A stretch of 64,000 nt of DNA from Dyadobacter sp. CECT 9275 (lineage in GTDB: Bacteria; Bacteroidota; Bacteroidia; Cytophagales; Spirosomataceae), in contig NZ_CAJRAF010000001.1 in the NCBI RefSeq assembly GCF_907164905.1, forward strand, positions 1,399,001 to 1,463,000. The letters are read 5' to 3'. Position 1 is the first letter of the stretch. Each line of letters opens with the position of its first letter. Positions 17,565 to 26,981 of the stretch are shown here, piece after piece. The notes below the pieces were generated by a model, which saw nothing but the letters and a program-made list of their open reading frames with translations, was not told the DNA's origin and ran no database searches. A program made the translations under genes and the position numbers.

Positions 17565-20500
17565 TTAGAATTTAAAATCGAGGCCCACGGTGTAGGTTTT
17601 CATAATCGGGAACGAGTCGTAGTTTTTCTGTTCCGGATCGTGGAATTCCTTCACTTTCGAGATCGCAAACAGGTTGGTACCATTTGCGTATACCTGCAGG
17701 CTGCCCAGTTTAAGCACGGACGCCCATTTTTTTGGGATATTATAGGCGATGTTCAGGTTTTTCAGCCTCAAATAAGCACCATTACGGATCCAGAAGGAAG
17801 TAGCACCGGTCCCCGACTCGTACCAGCTCTTGCCAATGGGCCGCGGGTATTTCGCATTCGGGTTTTCGGGCGTCCACACGTCGTCCGCCCAGATAGGATA
17901 GTAGGGCCGTACCGTTCCGCCGTGCTGCCGCATCCCCTCGCCCTCCTGGTTGCTGATAATGCGGTCGTAAGCACCCACTCCCTGGAAATGGGAGTTGATG
18001 GTGAGCCCTTTATAGGAAACATTCAATCCAAAACCGAAATTGATGCGCGGGGTCGCATTGGTAGAAAGTACCTGAATATCATTGTCGTCGATCTTGCCGT
18101 CGGGACCAGGTGAATAGCCGTCGCCTCGGAAATCTTCGAAATAGAGCCCCCCAAGGTAAGGGTTACGGCCATATTGTTTCAAACCCGAGTCAAGAAATGC
18201 ATCCAGTTCATCCTGCGTGCGCACCATACCGACAGCTTTAAGCCCAATAATGCGGTTGGCAGGCTGGCCTACCTGGCTCTGGAAATGGAGGTTGCCGCCC
18301 GACTGGAACGCGGCTGACTCGTCGAGGATATCCCAACGGTCTTTGGAATAACCGATATTGGCATTGATTGAATAATTTACCTTGTTGTCTAAGGCCTTGT
18401 CGCGCCACTCCATAAATAATTCAGCACCGCGCCATGAGCGTGCCGCGTAGTTTTCAGGAGCCAGGTTCTGGCCGTAGTTGTCCGGCAGGGTCACCAAGCG
18501 AGAGCCAAGAATGTTGGTTTCTTTTTTCAGAAATACATCCAGCGTTCCGTAAAGACGGTTTTTGAGGAAACCGAAGTCAAGACCGGCGTTGTAGGTGGTC
18601 GAAGTTGCCCAGGTAAGATTCGGGTTAGGTGTGGCGCCAGGAGCAATGCTTTGGTAGAGTTTATCCCCGAAAATATAGCTGCCCGCATTCTGGTAGCGGT
18701 AGCTGTACGAGAATGGACTGATCTTTTCGTTGTAGACATCCAGATCATTACCGGTAGTACCGTAGGAAAGGCGCAGTTTGAGGTCGTCGAGGAAAGAAGT
18801 GCTGTTTTTCATGAACTGCTCTTCAGATATGCGCCATGCGGCCGACGCCGACGGAAAGAAACCCCAGCGCTTGCCTTTCGGGAACAGCGTGTTGCCGTCG
18901 TACCGGAAGGAAAATTCGGCAATGTACCGACTGTCGAAATTGTAGTTCAGTCGACCGATCCACGATCTTCGCGCACCCGTTTCCTCATAGGCGTCGCCAT
19001 TCCGGCGCTGCGTGTCGGTAGAGTATACAAAAGACTGGTCGTAAGGCGTCAATGGTTCCTCCAACTGTGCTGAGGCGGAGTAGAGCGCATTTTGTGCTTG
19101 TTCAAACACCACCAAACCATCCACGCCATGTTTTCCAAAGGTGCGGCTGTAATTCAAAAACCAGTCGAATTGGTAGCTCCAACCGGTGGAAATGTAGTAT
19201 GTGAGCGACGGTTGATTCTGGCTGAATGTGAAAATGTTGACCTTGTTCTCGTCAGGGGCCGCAGGAATGAAACGGTTTCCGTTCGGGTCGGCCTGGTTGA
19301 AAACATAGTTTTTCTGGAAGGTCATGTACTTCTTCCGCATGTAATCCTGACCAATGTAGTTTCCCAGGATCTTGGTCGAAAGCCCCGGAATGAGCTTGTC
19401 GAGTTTGATATCCAGTGTTAAAATGGAATTCAAATTGCGGGTACGGGTTTTTATGTAGCGGTCGCCGATCACCTGGTCTATCACGCTCCAAGCCTGCCAG
19501 CTGCCCATAGGCGTTTGCACGGGGTAGGCGGTCGGGTGGTCGGCGGGTGTGCCGTCGGCCGTGGTATAGAAGGGGTACAGCTTGGGCCAGTTGAAAGTCA
19601 CACGGTATAAATCGGATACGTCAAAATCGTCGTCGCCGGTAAAAGGCCAGTAAAAACGGTCGAGGCTTTGTTGGTAAGCGGCGATGTTGAGGCCCACTTT
19701 GACGGCATCGTTCACTTGCGCGGTTACATTTGTACGCAAATTGAACTTGCTGTTTTCCAGACTTTTATAAGACCCTTCTTCGGCGCGATAGCTGAGCAGT
19801 GAGTAGTAAGTAATTTTCTTATCTCCGCCGGTCACACTCAATGAATGCCGGTGGCTGTAAGGATTTTGCCAGATCAAATCGTGGACATTGTAACGTTTGT
19901 CTTTGAAGTAGTCAAACTCGCGCTGCCCGTTCGGGATCGGTGTGCCGTTGAACTGCGCCACCCGGTTCTGGTAAATGAGCTCGTCCTCGGCGGTCGTCAG
20001 GTCGGAGAGGAGCGTCTGCGTTGGACGGTTGGTGGAGTAGTTGGATTGAAAATTAAAAGTAGGCTTCTGCTGAACGCCCGATTTGGTTGTTACCAGTACT
20101 ACACCATTTCCTGCACGCGAGCCGTAGATGGAGGCCGTAGCAGCGTCTTTGAGGAAGTTCATCTGGTCGATCTCGTTCGCTTCCAGCACATCGAATGCTT
20201 CCTTGTCGCGCACGATGCCGTCTATCACGTAAAGCGGATCGCCGAAACTCCCGCGCATACGTATGGATGACGACGCGCCCGAGAGCCCGGAGGTATTTGT
20301 CACATTTACGCCTGGCGCACGGCCTGCAAGCGTGTTCGAGAGGTTGGAAGCCGATTGGTTGTTCAGGTCCACCGAGTTGACGGACGTAATGGCGCCAGTA
20401 AGGTTCACTTTCTTCTGGGCACCATAGCCCACCACCACCAGCTCTTCCAATCCACGGATGTCGGGTGCCATGGTAATATTAATCACCGACTGGTTGCCTA

Positions 20501-21161
20501 CCCCAACCTCCTGGGTTGTAAAGCCAACGAAGCTGAAAACGAGTATTGCGCTTTTATCCGGGATAGACAGCTCCCAGTTACCATTAATGTCCGACGAAGT
20601 CCCTTCGCTCGTTCCTTTGAGCAGTATGCTCACGCCGGGCAAAGCATCGCCCTTGTCGTCGAGCACTTTGCCTGTGACCCTAATGTCCGCCTGGATTTCT
20701 CGGACCAGCGATACCGGTTGTGGTTCCGCGGCTTTTTGGTGAGGAGTTTCCAACTTTCTCACCACCACCGTTTTGTCGACGATCTTGTAGGCCAGCGGCA
20801 GTCCCTGAAAGCACTGCTTTAATGTCTCCGGAAGAGAAGCTTTTTTCATGTTCACGCTTACTTTCAGGCCGCGTACATCCTCGCTATCGTAGAAAAATAC
20901 ATGTCCGCTTTGCGCCTCTATCACACCGAAAACGCGCTCGATCGGTGCATTTTTCTCGGAAAGCGTAATGGGCTGTGCGAAACTCCCTGCCTGGGCGCGA
21001 ACCAGCAGGACGATCAGCATCATCGTAATTAGGTTAAGGCGCATAATAATCTGCTGCTTGGATAACGTTGAGATGCGCGATGGCTTCTCGGGCCCTTCGG
21101 GCAGGCACGGGAAATCCTGCTCTGCATCGGGCACAGTCTTCCCTTGTGAATGAAAATTCAT
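17565..21161 (-). CDS. susC: SusC/RagA TonB-dependent outer-membrane transporter with STN signalling domain
   Basis: The product is 1198 aa. The start ATG at 21161 gives the long N-terminal extension usual for this class, followed by a signal peptide (LITMMLIVLLVRAQAGSFAQ). Domains in order: an STN domain of ~70 residues (PIERVFGVIEAQSGHVFFYD), a CarboxypepD-like domain (GKVLDDKGDALPGVSILLKG), the SusC signature around LEELVVVGYGAQKKVNLTGA, a plug domain (NFLKDAATASIYGSRAGNGV) and the beta-barrel, ending in aromatic residues. STN domains pass the loaded state of the receptor to a FecR anti-sigma protein, and the fecR and ECF sigma genes lie directly upstream. The gene forms an operon with susD. 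Confidence 0.93.
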   Translation of the reverse strand: MNFHSQGKTVPDAEQDFPCLPEGPEKPSRISTLSKQQIIMRLNLITMMLIVLLVRAQAGSFAQPITLSEKNAPIERVFGVIEAQSGHVFFYDSEDVRGLKVSVNMKKASLPETLKQCFQGLPLAYKIVDKTVVVRKLETPHQKAAEPQPVSLVREIQADIRVTGKVLDDKGDALPGVSILLKGTSEGTSSDINGNWELSIPDKSAILVFSFVGFTTQEVGVGNQSVINITMAPDIRGLEELVVVGYGAQKKVNLTGAITSVNSVDLNNQSASNLSNTLAGRAPGVNVTNTSGLSGASSSIRMRGSFGDPLYVIDGIVRDKEAFDVLEANEIDQMNFLKDAATASIYGSRAGNGVVLVTTKSGVQQKPTFNFQSNYSTNRPTQTLLSDLTTAEDELIYQNRVAQFNGTPIPNGQREFDYFKDKRYNVHDLIWQNPYSHRHSLSVTGGDKKITYYSLLSYRAEEGSYKSLENSKFNLRTNVTAQVNDAVKVGLNIAAYQQSLDRFYWPFTGDDDFDVSDLYRVTFNWPKLYPFYTTADGTPADHPTAYPVQTPMGSWQAWSVIDQVIGDRYIKTRTRNLNSILTLDIKLDKLIPGLSTKILGNYIGQDYMRKKYMTFQKNYVFNQADPNGNRFIPAAPDENKVNIFTFSQNQPSLTYYISTGWSYQFDWFLNYSRTFGKHGVDGLVVFEQAQNALYSASAQLEEPLTPYDQSFVYSTDTQRRNGDAYEETGARRSWIGRLNYNFDSRYIAEFSFRYDGNTLFPKGKRWGFFPSASAAWRISEEQFMKNSTSFLDDLKLRLSYGTTGNDLDVYNEKISPFSYSYRYQNAGSYIFGDKLYQSIAPGATPNPNLTWATSTTYNAGLDFGFLKNRLYGTLDVFLKKETNILGSRLVTLPDNYGQNLAPENYAARSWRGAELFMEWRDKALDNKVNYSINANIGYSKDRWDILDESAAFQSGGNLHFQSQVGQPANRIIGLKAVGMVRTQDELDAFLDSGLKQYGRNPYLGGLYFEDFRGDGYSPGPDGKIDDNDIQVLSTNATPRINFGFGLNVSYKGLTINSHFQGVGAYDRIISNQEGEGMRQHGGTVRPYYPIWADDVWTPENPNAKYPRPIGKSWYESGTGATSFWIRNGAYLRLKNLNIAYNIPKKWASVLKLGSLQVYANGTNLFAISKVKEFHDPEQKNYDSFPIMKTYTVGLDFKF

Positions 21162-21351
21162 TACTTTTACAAAGTTTTGGTTAATAAAAGATGTGAGATT
21201 CTTGCACGGCAATGCCGTAGCGGTTAGCCCAAATGTCGCCGTAGATGTGGTTCCAAGCACGTCTGCGGCTTTTTCTTAACTGGGCGGCGGGGTTAGGGGC
21301 TTCGTAAATTTGCTACCATAAATAGGTGGTTTAGTGAAAAAACAGACTGCA

Positions 21352-22560
21352 TTATAAGTTCTTCTCTCCCGGCAATACAACGATCTTGCCATTATATCCG
21401 GCCGATTCACTTCCCTCTATGCGGAAGTTCACACCCGCAAACTTCAAGATTTCCAGTATTTCCGATGCTTTTGAGTTGCGCCTCAGCTTGCCCGAGAACC
21501 GCTTGTGCGGAATGCCCTCGGGATACGTCACCTCTACATTATACCATCGCCCGATATCACGCATGATAGCCACTAGCGATGTTTCGCGAAACTGGAACAG
21601 CCCGTTTTTCCAGGCAACCGCGTCGTTTACATCCACCTCTGCCTTACGCAAATGGCCACCGGACTGGCCGCTGGCGTGGAGGCTGGCCTGTTCCCCAGGT
21701 ATCAGCAGCAGGTTTTCTCCGCCAGCACTCGCCGTTGTTACGCGCACCGACCCTTCGAGTAATGTCGTTCGTATTTCGGGTTCATCCGAATAGGCATTTA
21801 TATTGAAATGTGTGCCCATTACAATCACCTGCTGCTTCCCATCCACGTCCACCACGAAGGGCCTGCCGTTCTCTTTCCTGATTTCGAAATAAACTTCGCC
21901 CCGCACCTCCACGCGCCGCTCATTGCCATAAAATACTGTCGGAAAAGTAATGGACGACCGGGCATTCAGCCATACCTGGCTGCCATCCGGGAGTTTAATG
22001 CTGTATTGCCCGCCGGCAGGCGTACTGATCGTGTTCATGCCTGCCACCTCATTCTCCTTTTCACTGATCTGGTACGACAGCTCGCTGTCCCCGTTTTTTA
22101 TGATCGTTGCGTTTCCCTGGCTCGCAATCTGTCCGCGGGTGGAACTGTCGAGTACCAACGTAGAGCCATCCGCTAATGTGAGTAGGGCGCGTTCGCCTCC
22201 CGGCTCAAAGTCGGTAGGCTTTTGAGTGATGGGGCGAAGTGTATTTTCCGGCCGGTTTCTGTGGTATAACAGGATACCCAGTGCAATCAACACCACTGCA
22301 GCGGCCGCAGCGAGCCTCGGCCACGAGAATATGGAGAGGTTTTTTGTGCGGTGTGCCGAAATGCCTTGGAGGATATTTTCCTCCATTTTCCTACCCAATT
22401 CCTCTCTGTCCTGGTCGATGTATTGATCGAGCACGTCATGTTCCCGGTCGTGGTTTTGATACAACTTTTCCAAAAACGCCCGCTCCTTTTCATTGGCGCT
22501 TCCGTTCAGGTACTTCCGGACCATTCTGAGTAAATCCTCCTTGCCTTCAAATGCTTTCAT
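21352..22560 (-). CDS. FecR-type anti-sigma factor
   Basis: The product is 402 aa. The cytoplasmic N-terminus (~80 residues, containing YLNGSANEKERAFLEKLYQ) binds the sigma factor. One membrane span follows (LAAAAAVVLIALGILLYH). The periplasmic part holds the FecR domain (TISTPAGGQYSIKLPDGSQV, LNARSSITFP) and a DUF4974-like C-terminus (RETSLVAIMRDIGRWYNVEV ... RRNSKASEILEILKFAGVNF), the usual Bacteroidota arrangement. It lies between the sigma gene (130 bases upstream) and susC (190 bases downstream) on the same strand. It should hold the sigma factor inactive until the STN domain of the SusC protein signals. Confidence 0.92.
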   Translation of the reverse strand: MKAFEGKEDLLRMVRKYLNGSANEKERAFLEKLYQNHDREHDVLDQYIDQDREELGRKMEENILQGISAHRTKNLSIFSWPRLAAAAAVVLIALGILLYHRNRPENTLRPITQKPTDFEPGGERALLTLADGSTLVLDSSTRGQIASQGNATIIKNGDSELSYQISEKENEVAGMNTISTPAGGQYSIKLPDGSQVWLNARSSITFPTVFYGNERRVEVRGEVYFEIRKENGRPFVVDVDGKQQVIVMGTHFNINAYSDEPEIRTTLLEGSVRVTTASAGGENLLLIPGEQASLHASGQSGGHLRKAEVDVNDAVAWKNGLFQFRETSLVAIMRDIGRWYNVEVTYPEGIPHKRFSGKLRRNSKASEILEILKFAGVNFRIEGSESAGYNGKIVVLPGEKNL

Positions 22561-22691
22561 AACACGGGACGGACGGCCAATTTCGTACCGTCCTCAGACA
22601 CATGTACCGAAACCACCCCCTTACTCCCAAGACATTTTGGGATTTTTTCTATTTTTTTTCAAAAAGGCCGAATAAAAACGCTCAGGTTGCT

Positions 22692-23276
22692 TTACTGGAA
22701 TAAGAATGTAAGCGCGATCAGGTCGAGGCACAGAATTTTATCAAACTTCGTCCGAAGCTCAATGGTGGCGGTATTGAGCTGATTCTGTACGGTTTTCTGA
22801 GCAATGTTGAGCCGCGCGGCAATTTCGGAGGTTGATAAGCCTTCGAAGTAATGTTGAAGAAAAATTTCGCGGCGCCTTGACGGCAGGGCTTCAATCCACA
22901 GGCTGAGCAGCGCACGGATTTCTTCTTCGAGTACCGTTTCGTCCGCGTGGCCCGCGGCGGCCAGGCTTACTTCGAAGGTGTTCAGCAGTTGCGCATTCTG
23001 CGGCTGGCGGGCTGTATATTTAAAAACCTGGAAACGCACGGCTGTGTGCAGGTAGGCCTCCACGTTGCCTACGTCGAGGGAACTTCTTCTCTCCCAAAAA
23101 TCAATGAATACATTCTGAACAATGTCCTGCGACTGGTCTTTGCATTGCAGCCGCTTATAGGCCCCATTGAAAAGGCTTTGCCAGTGACGGCGGTATAACA
23201 TCGTGAAGGCGTTCTCATCACCCGACTTTGCGAGGCTATACAATTCCAGATCATAAAGATGGTCGTCGTCGCGCAT
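22692..23276 (-). CDS. ECF RNA polymerase sigma factor (Bacteroidota FecI-like)
   Basis: The product is 194 aa. Sigma region 2 is seen at about residues 20-90 (NAFTMLYRRHWQSLFNGAYK, DQSQDIVQNVFIDFWERR). Region 4 is at ~125-180 (LSLWIEALPSRRREIFLQHY, FEGLSTSEIAARLNIAQKTV) with its helix-turn-helix. This is the head of the ECF sigma-FecR-SusC-SusD locus and is expected to direct transcription of susCD when released by the anti-sigma protein. The C-terminus ends in a hydrophobic stretch (LDLIALTFLFQ), which is common in this subgroup. Confidence 0.92.
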   Translation of the reverse strand: MRDDDHLYDLELYSLAKSGDENAFTMLYRRHWQSLFNGAYKRLQCKDQSQDIVQNVFIDFWERRSSLDVGNVEAYLHTAVRFQVFKYTARQPQNAQLLNTFEVSLAAAGHADETVLEEEIRALLSLWIEALPSRRREIFLQHYFEGLSTSEIAARLNIAQKTVQNQLNTATIELRTKFDKILCLDLIALTFLFQ

Positions 23277-23667
23277 AGAATATCTTGAGAAAAACGAATT
23301 TAGCGATTTTCTCCATTAATGAGTTACGGCCTGTGCACGAAAACGCATATTTTTTGCCTGTCCATTTGCAACGACCAAATACCGTAATTCTGTTTATGCA
23401 AAACCATCTTGGTTTTGTATTACTTATACCCACTCGTTTCCATTCCAAAGTCCAGCGGCTGTAACAATTTTTTTGCCGTAGAACATAAGCCGATATTGTA
23501 GCCAGACGTCCATATCTTAATATATGTCATTGAATATCAGTTAATTAATATGTTTTTTCGGATCTGAGCTTACCCAGACTGAGAAGTACTCCTGTTTGGC
23601 GGTAGCTTTTCATTAAGCGGTCTGCCTTTTTGTTTCTGATTTTCATGTGTCTTTTTGATTAGCAATT
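23277..23667. other. non-coding stretch upstream of the sigma factor gene
   Basis: No gene is visible here. The minus-strand frame 23251-23448 overlaps the sigma gene and has unlikely composition. The right half is A+T-rich and the promoter of the sigma factor gene should lie near 23300-23400. Confidence 0.4.
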
Positions 23668-23952
23668 CTAAATCCGCTGGTAGTCTACATACATAGTTAT
23701 GTATACGTAGCACAGCATTCCAGGGATAAGCGCTGTGATCGAATACGGTAATCCCTTGCCTAAACCATAGATGGAATCCTGGATCTTGCCACTCAGCTTT
23801 TTGTTGTCATCGAGAACTACACGAAGCTGAATATCCATATTTTGAAACAGAGCCCGGTTATCCAGCAGGATAAGGAGGTACGTGTTAAGGCCATGAAAGT
23901 AAAAACCGCAGGCAACAGTCCGGAATTTGGCTCTAGACCATACTACGGCAAG
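23668..23952 (-). pseudogene. unrecognised decayed coding fragment
   Basis: One minus-strand frame of 94 codons is open between two stops. An ATG at 23838 would give 56 aa (MDIQLRVVLDDNKKLSGKIQ ... YGLGKGLPYSITALIPGML ... VDYQRI). The residues before that ATG (VACGFYFHGLNTYLLILLDN) also look like protein, so the real start is lost. I do not recognise a family. The neighbouring sequence on both sides is full of stops, which points to gene decay rather than a genuine small gene. Confidence 0.4.
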
Positions 23953-24147
23953 CTATACCGTCCAAGATGAGTCATAAATTGCTTTGCCACACGACCATCA
24001 AACTCTCCGTTGCAGATAGTCAATCCCGATATCACACTTTCAGATCATCGACAAACAGGTTAGACATTTGTCCCGTTACAGGTACAAAAGCTCTTAAAGT
24101 CAGTTTGAGGGGCTTTTTTGCTTTCACAATTCTATAAAACCTTACTT

Positions 24148-24350
24148 TTAATCTTCAAGGCTATTGTGCCATGGTGCCAATTTTTTGAAGACACCTTCTT
24201 TAAGAAGTACAAGTTCGAAAGATGGTCCCCAACTCCAAAGAGATATTGTAAGCTTTCTTGATTAAGGGGTAACGCTCACAGTAATTTGCCACGTTTCAAT
24301 TGCGAGGCGGTCCAGTTGTGGTAGTGTGTAAATTGCCGATATCTACTTCT
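24148..24350 (-). pseudogene. degraded ISAon1/ISL3-type transposase C-terminus
   Basis: Reading the minus strand with frame changes gives SRYRQFTHYHNWTASQLKRG, then RYPLIKKAYNISLELGTIF, then LKEGVFKKLAPWHNSLED. This follows the order of conserved blocks near the C-terminus of ISAon1/ISL3-type transposases (W-T-x-S-Q, YP-x-x-x-AY, KLA-x-W-x-N-x-x-E). At least two frameshifts and a stop interrupt it, so it is dead. It is on the same strand as the fresher truncated transposase at 27.9-28.7 kb, but it is separated from it by the PadR gene and much more decayed, so it is probably an older copy. Confidence 0.55.
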
Positions 24351-24794
24351 TGCTTTTCAGACTATCTAAACTCTATGAAATTCCATTTCCTCTCCACAAG
24401 TTTTTTAACAGGCGCCAGTTTTTTGAACCAATCCGACAAATTCAACACTTTCATCCCGAGAATGGAGGATTTATAAGAGTTGATTTGGACACTGCTCGGC
24501 GAAGTGAAAAAGATTAATTATACCTACTTCATTATTGCGTTAAATACCCTGGGGACGTCAATTCCCTGCATGAAATAACCTCAATGAACTTATCATAGGT
24601 AAGCACGTCTCGTGTTTTCATCCGCTGTCCATAGTACAGGGCCGAACACCGATTGTCCAAAATCGGACGGTTACTGTTTAGTCTTATTTGCTAAATGATT
24701 GATTCTGTTGGTTTTATGCTTGTTTAGCCTTCTGGCATATCATTTGTTATACAGAAAGAGATTATATATTGAAATTGACAAAATCCTGCTGTTA

Positions 24795-25130
24795 ATGAGA
24801 AGGAGTGATCTGGGTGAATTTGAGGAGGTTGTTCTGCTGGCGGTTGCAGCTTTGTCGCCAAACGCTTATACGATCGCCATCGCGGAAGAGCTGGAACGCG
24901 AAACGGGTAATATCGTGACGTCCGGTGCCGTGCATGCAGCCATGCAGCGACTTGAACAAAAAGGTTATTTAAGATCCGTCTGGGGGGACGCAACTGCGGA
25001 AAGAGGCGGTCGCCGGAAGAGGCTTTACGCGGTAACCGGGCTGGGTGGCCGGGTACTGGAAGAATCCAGGGCTGTTCGTAACCGGCTGTGGGACCGGATC
25101 CTGCCTGCCATCCGTCTCGAATGGAACTGA
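24795..25130 (+). CDS. PadR-family transcriptional regulator
   Basis: The product is 111 aa. The ATG at 24795 begins MRRSDLGEFEEVVLLAVAAL, the usual PadR start; the open frame upstream to 24699 encodes a hydrophobic stretch that is not part of the family. The winged helix-turn-helix is visible (YTIAIAEELERETGN, SGAVHAAMQRLEQKGYLRS, GGRRKRLYAVTGLG). In Cytophagales such PadR genes commonly sit directly upstream of a MacB/FtsX-type ABC permease. Here the start of such a permease follows after 16 bases but is cut off by an IS21-family element. The regulator itself looks intact; its target is probably that lost permease operon. Confidence 0.85.
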   Translation: MRRSDLGEFEEVVLLAVAALSPNAYTIAIAEELERETGNIVTSGAVHAAMQRLEQKGYLRSVWGDATAERGGRRKRLYAVTGLGGRVLEESRAVRNRLWDRILPAIRLEWN

Positions 25131-25146
25131 TCATCTCCGAAAAGCC

Positions 25147-25224
25147 ATGAAGTCAGAAAAATCAAAACGAGATCAGCCGCCCCGATATCTTACGAGCGTC
25201 ATAAAAATGTTGGTTGCTCCACAC
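25147..25224 (+). pseudogene. 5' stub of an FtsX/MacB-type ABC permease cut by IS21
   Basis: Starting at the ATG at 25147 the frame reads MKSEKSKRDQPPRYLTSVIK, then MLVAPH, and then enters the IS end at 25225. The pattern P-P-R ... W/L-x-x-AP-H close to the N-terminus matches PadR-linked FtsX permeases, which continue into the first transmembrane helix. Here only about 26 codons remain. The rest of the gene is not present to the right of the IS element, where a truncated ISAon1-type transposase begins instead. Confidence 0.6.
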
Positions 25225-25241
25225 TGGAAAATTCGGTGAAA

Positions 25242-25345
25242 CTGACCACCCCAATTCGGTTTAAACTGACCACCTGTTCCGGGCGAAATTGACCACCCCA
25301 TTTCGGATCAAACTGACCACCTGATTCCGGAGTAAACTGACCACC
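25242..25345 (+). repeat. five regularly spaced IS21 left-end repeats (likely transposase sites)
   Basis: Motif (C/T)TGACCACC begins at 25242, 25266, 25289, 25313 and 25337, spaced 24, 23, 24 and 24 bases. Each is separated by a TTCGG/TTCCGG-like spacer. IS21 elements carry multiple terminal binding sites for IstA, and this regular set is probably that array. Confidence 0.75.
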
Positions 25346-25409
25346 TGAGAGATTAGAAAATGCTGTAGAATCAACCATATTTTTGGCACGAACCAATCGT
25401 GTAAAAGGT

Positions 25410-26960
25410 ATGGCCAATTCGACAATCAGCATGAGCAAAATAAGACAGATTTTACGGATGTACAGCCAGGGCCGCAGCAAGCTCTGGATAGCGGAACAGA
25501 CAGGTGTTTCCCGCAATACCGCTAAGAAGTACATGACCACTTTTGATGCGAGCGGACTTACCTTTGAACAGATCAACAGCCTGAATGATAAAGAGCTGGA
25601 TGACTTTTTCGGAACGGTTAAACAGCAGCCACCGCAAGACAGATTGTTGAATCTGCAACGTTGTTTTCCGCAAATAGACAAAGAATTAAAACGGACAGGT
25701 GTTACCCGTCATATGCTTTGGGAAGCCTATAAAAAGGAATTTCCGGAAGGATTTGCTTATACCCAGTTTTGCTTTCATCTGACCAAATGGAAGGCCCGCG
25801 TTAACCCTGTGATGCATCAGGACCATAAGGCCGGCGATAAGCTGTACATCGATTTTGCAGGTGTTAAATTAAGTATTGTAGATAAAGAGACTGGTGAATT
25901 AACTGAGGTTGAAGTGTTTGTGGCTATCCTGGGAGCGAGTCAACTCACTTACGTGGAAGCAGTCAGTAGCCAGCAAAAAGAAGATCTGATCGCAGCTTGC
26001 GAGAATGCACTTCATTATATCGGTGGTGTGCCGGCAGCAATTGTTCCGGATAACCTTAAAGCTGCTGTTATAAAAAGCAATAAATACGAACCTACGCTGA
26101 ACGAGGCCTTTGCCGATTTTGCTGATCATTATGGGACTACGATATTACCTGCACGCGCTTACCGGCCAAGAGATAAGGCGTTGGTGGAAGGTGCTGTCAA
26201 AATCGTTTACAGCCGTATTTATGCGCCTTTAAGAAAGCAGGTTTACAACTCACTGACAGAGTTAAACGCAGCTATATTGATTGCTCTCGAGGCTCATAAT
26301 AACCAACTGCTTCGGGGCCGTAATTACAGTCGCAGACTCCAGTTTGAAGAAATTGAGCGCAGTGCTCTGGCCCCGCTTCCGATCCTGCATTATGAGTTCA
26401 AAAAACAGCTACATGCCACTGTAATGAAGAACGGACATGTCTGCCTGAGCGTTGACAAGCACTATTATAGTGTCCCATACCGGTTTATCGGCAAGAAAGT
26501 CAAGTTGTTGTATTCCAATTCTGTGGTTGAAGCATATTATCATTACGAACGTATCGCCCTTCATAAAAGGCTTAAAAGTCCCTATAATTATTCTACCGAT
26601 AAAGAACATCTGGCCAGTACACACCGCTTCGTAACAGACTGGACACCAGATCGATTCTTGGAGTGGGCTTCCTCGATCCATGAAGATGTCAGGTTGTATA
26701 TTCTTAAAATCCTGGATCGCAAACAGCATCCCGAACAGGCCTACCGCTCCTGTATTGGTATCCTCTCTTTTGCGAAGAAAGCTGGTGAACAACGCCTGAT
26801 CAGCGCGTGCCAAAGGGCTTTAAGCTATGGTATCTACAACTATAAAACAATCCAGACTATACTGGAAAAAAATATGGATCAATATGAAGACAGCCTGTTT
26901 GCAGACGAATTACCCATGCCCAAACACGATAATATCAGAGGCGAAGACTATTATCAATAA
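25410..26960 (+). CDS. istA: IS21-family transposase IstA
   Basis: The product is 516 aa from the ATG at 25410; a TTG at 25383 would add nine residues, but the helix-turn-helix region begins at SMSKIRQILRMYSQGRSKLW. Domains: N-terminal HTH (IAEQTGVSRNTAKKY), then an RNase H-like DDE catalytic core with Asp148 (KLYIDFAGV), Asp214 (IVPDNLKAAV) and Glu260 (KALVEGAVKIVYSRIY), and a C-terminal Mu-transposase-like beta domain (HVCLSVDKHYYSVPYRFIGK). It performs strand transfer together with the ATPase IstB, encoded 21 bases downstream. All catalytic residues are present, so the element may be active. Confidence 0.95.
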   Translation: MANSTISMSKIRQILRMYSQGRSKLWIAEQTGVSRNTAKKYMTTFDASGLTFEQINSLNDKELDDFFGTVKQQPPQDRLLNLQRCFPQIDKELKRTGVTRHMLWEAYKKEFPEGFAYTQFCFHLTKWKARVNPVMHQDHKAGDKLYIDFAGVKLSIVDKETGELTEVEVFVAILGASQLTYVEAVSSQQKEDLIAACENALHYIGGVPAAIVPDNLKAAVIKSNKYEPTLNEAFADFADHYGTTILPARAYRPRDKALVEGAVKIVYSRIYAPLRKQVYNSLTELNAAILIALEAHNNQLLRGRNYSRRLQFEEIERSALAPLPILHYEFKKQLHATVMKNGHVCLSVDKHYYSVPYRFIGKKVKLLYSNSVVEAYYHYERIALHKRLKSPYNYSTDKEHLASTHRFVTDWTPDRFLEWASSIHEDVRLYILKILDRKQHPEQAYRSCIGILSFAKKAGEQRLISACQRALSYGIYNYKTIQTILEKNMDQYEDSLFADELPMPKHDNIRGEDYYQ

Positions 26961-26981
26961 TCCTTTAAACAATTAATAAAA

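Noticed and set aside
24385..24402. CTCCACAAGTTTTTT as a true second end of the ISAon1-type element
   Set aside because: It matches the end near 28769 in the same, not the inverted, orientation and lies beside a much older fossil, so it cannot be the partner end; it may be chance or an older copy.
25242..25345. Regularly spaced repeats resembling a short CRISPR array
   Set aside because: The repeat is only about 9 bases with short similar spacers, it lies at the end of an IS21 element, and inverted copies are at the other end; no cas genes are present.
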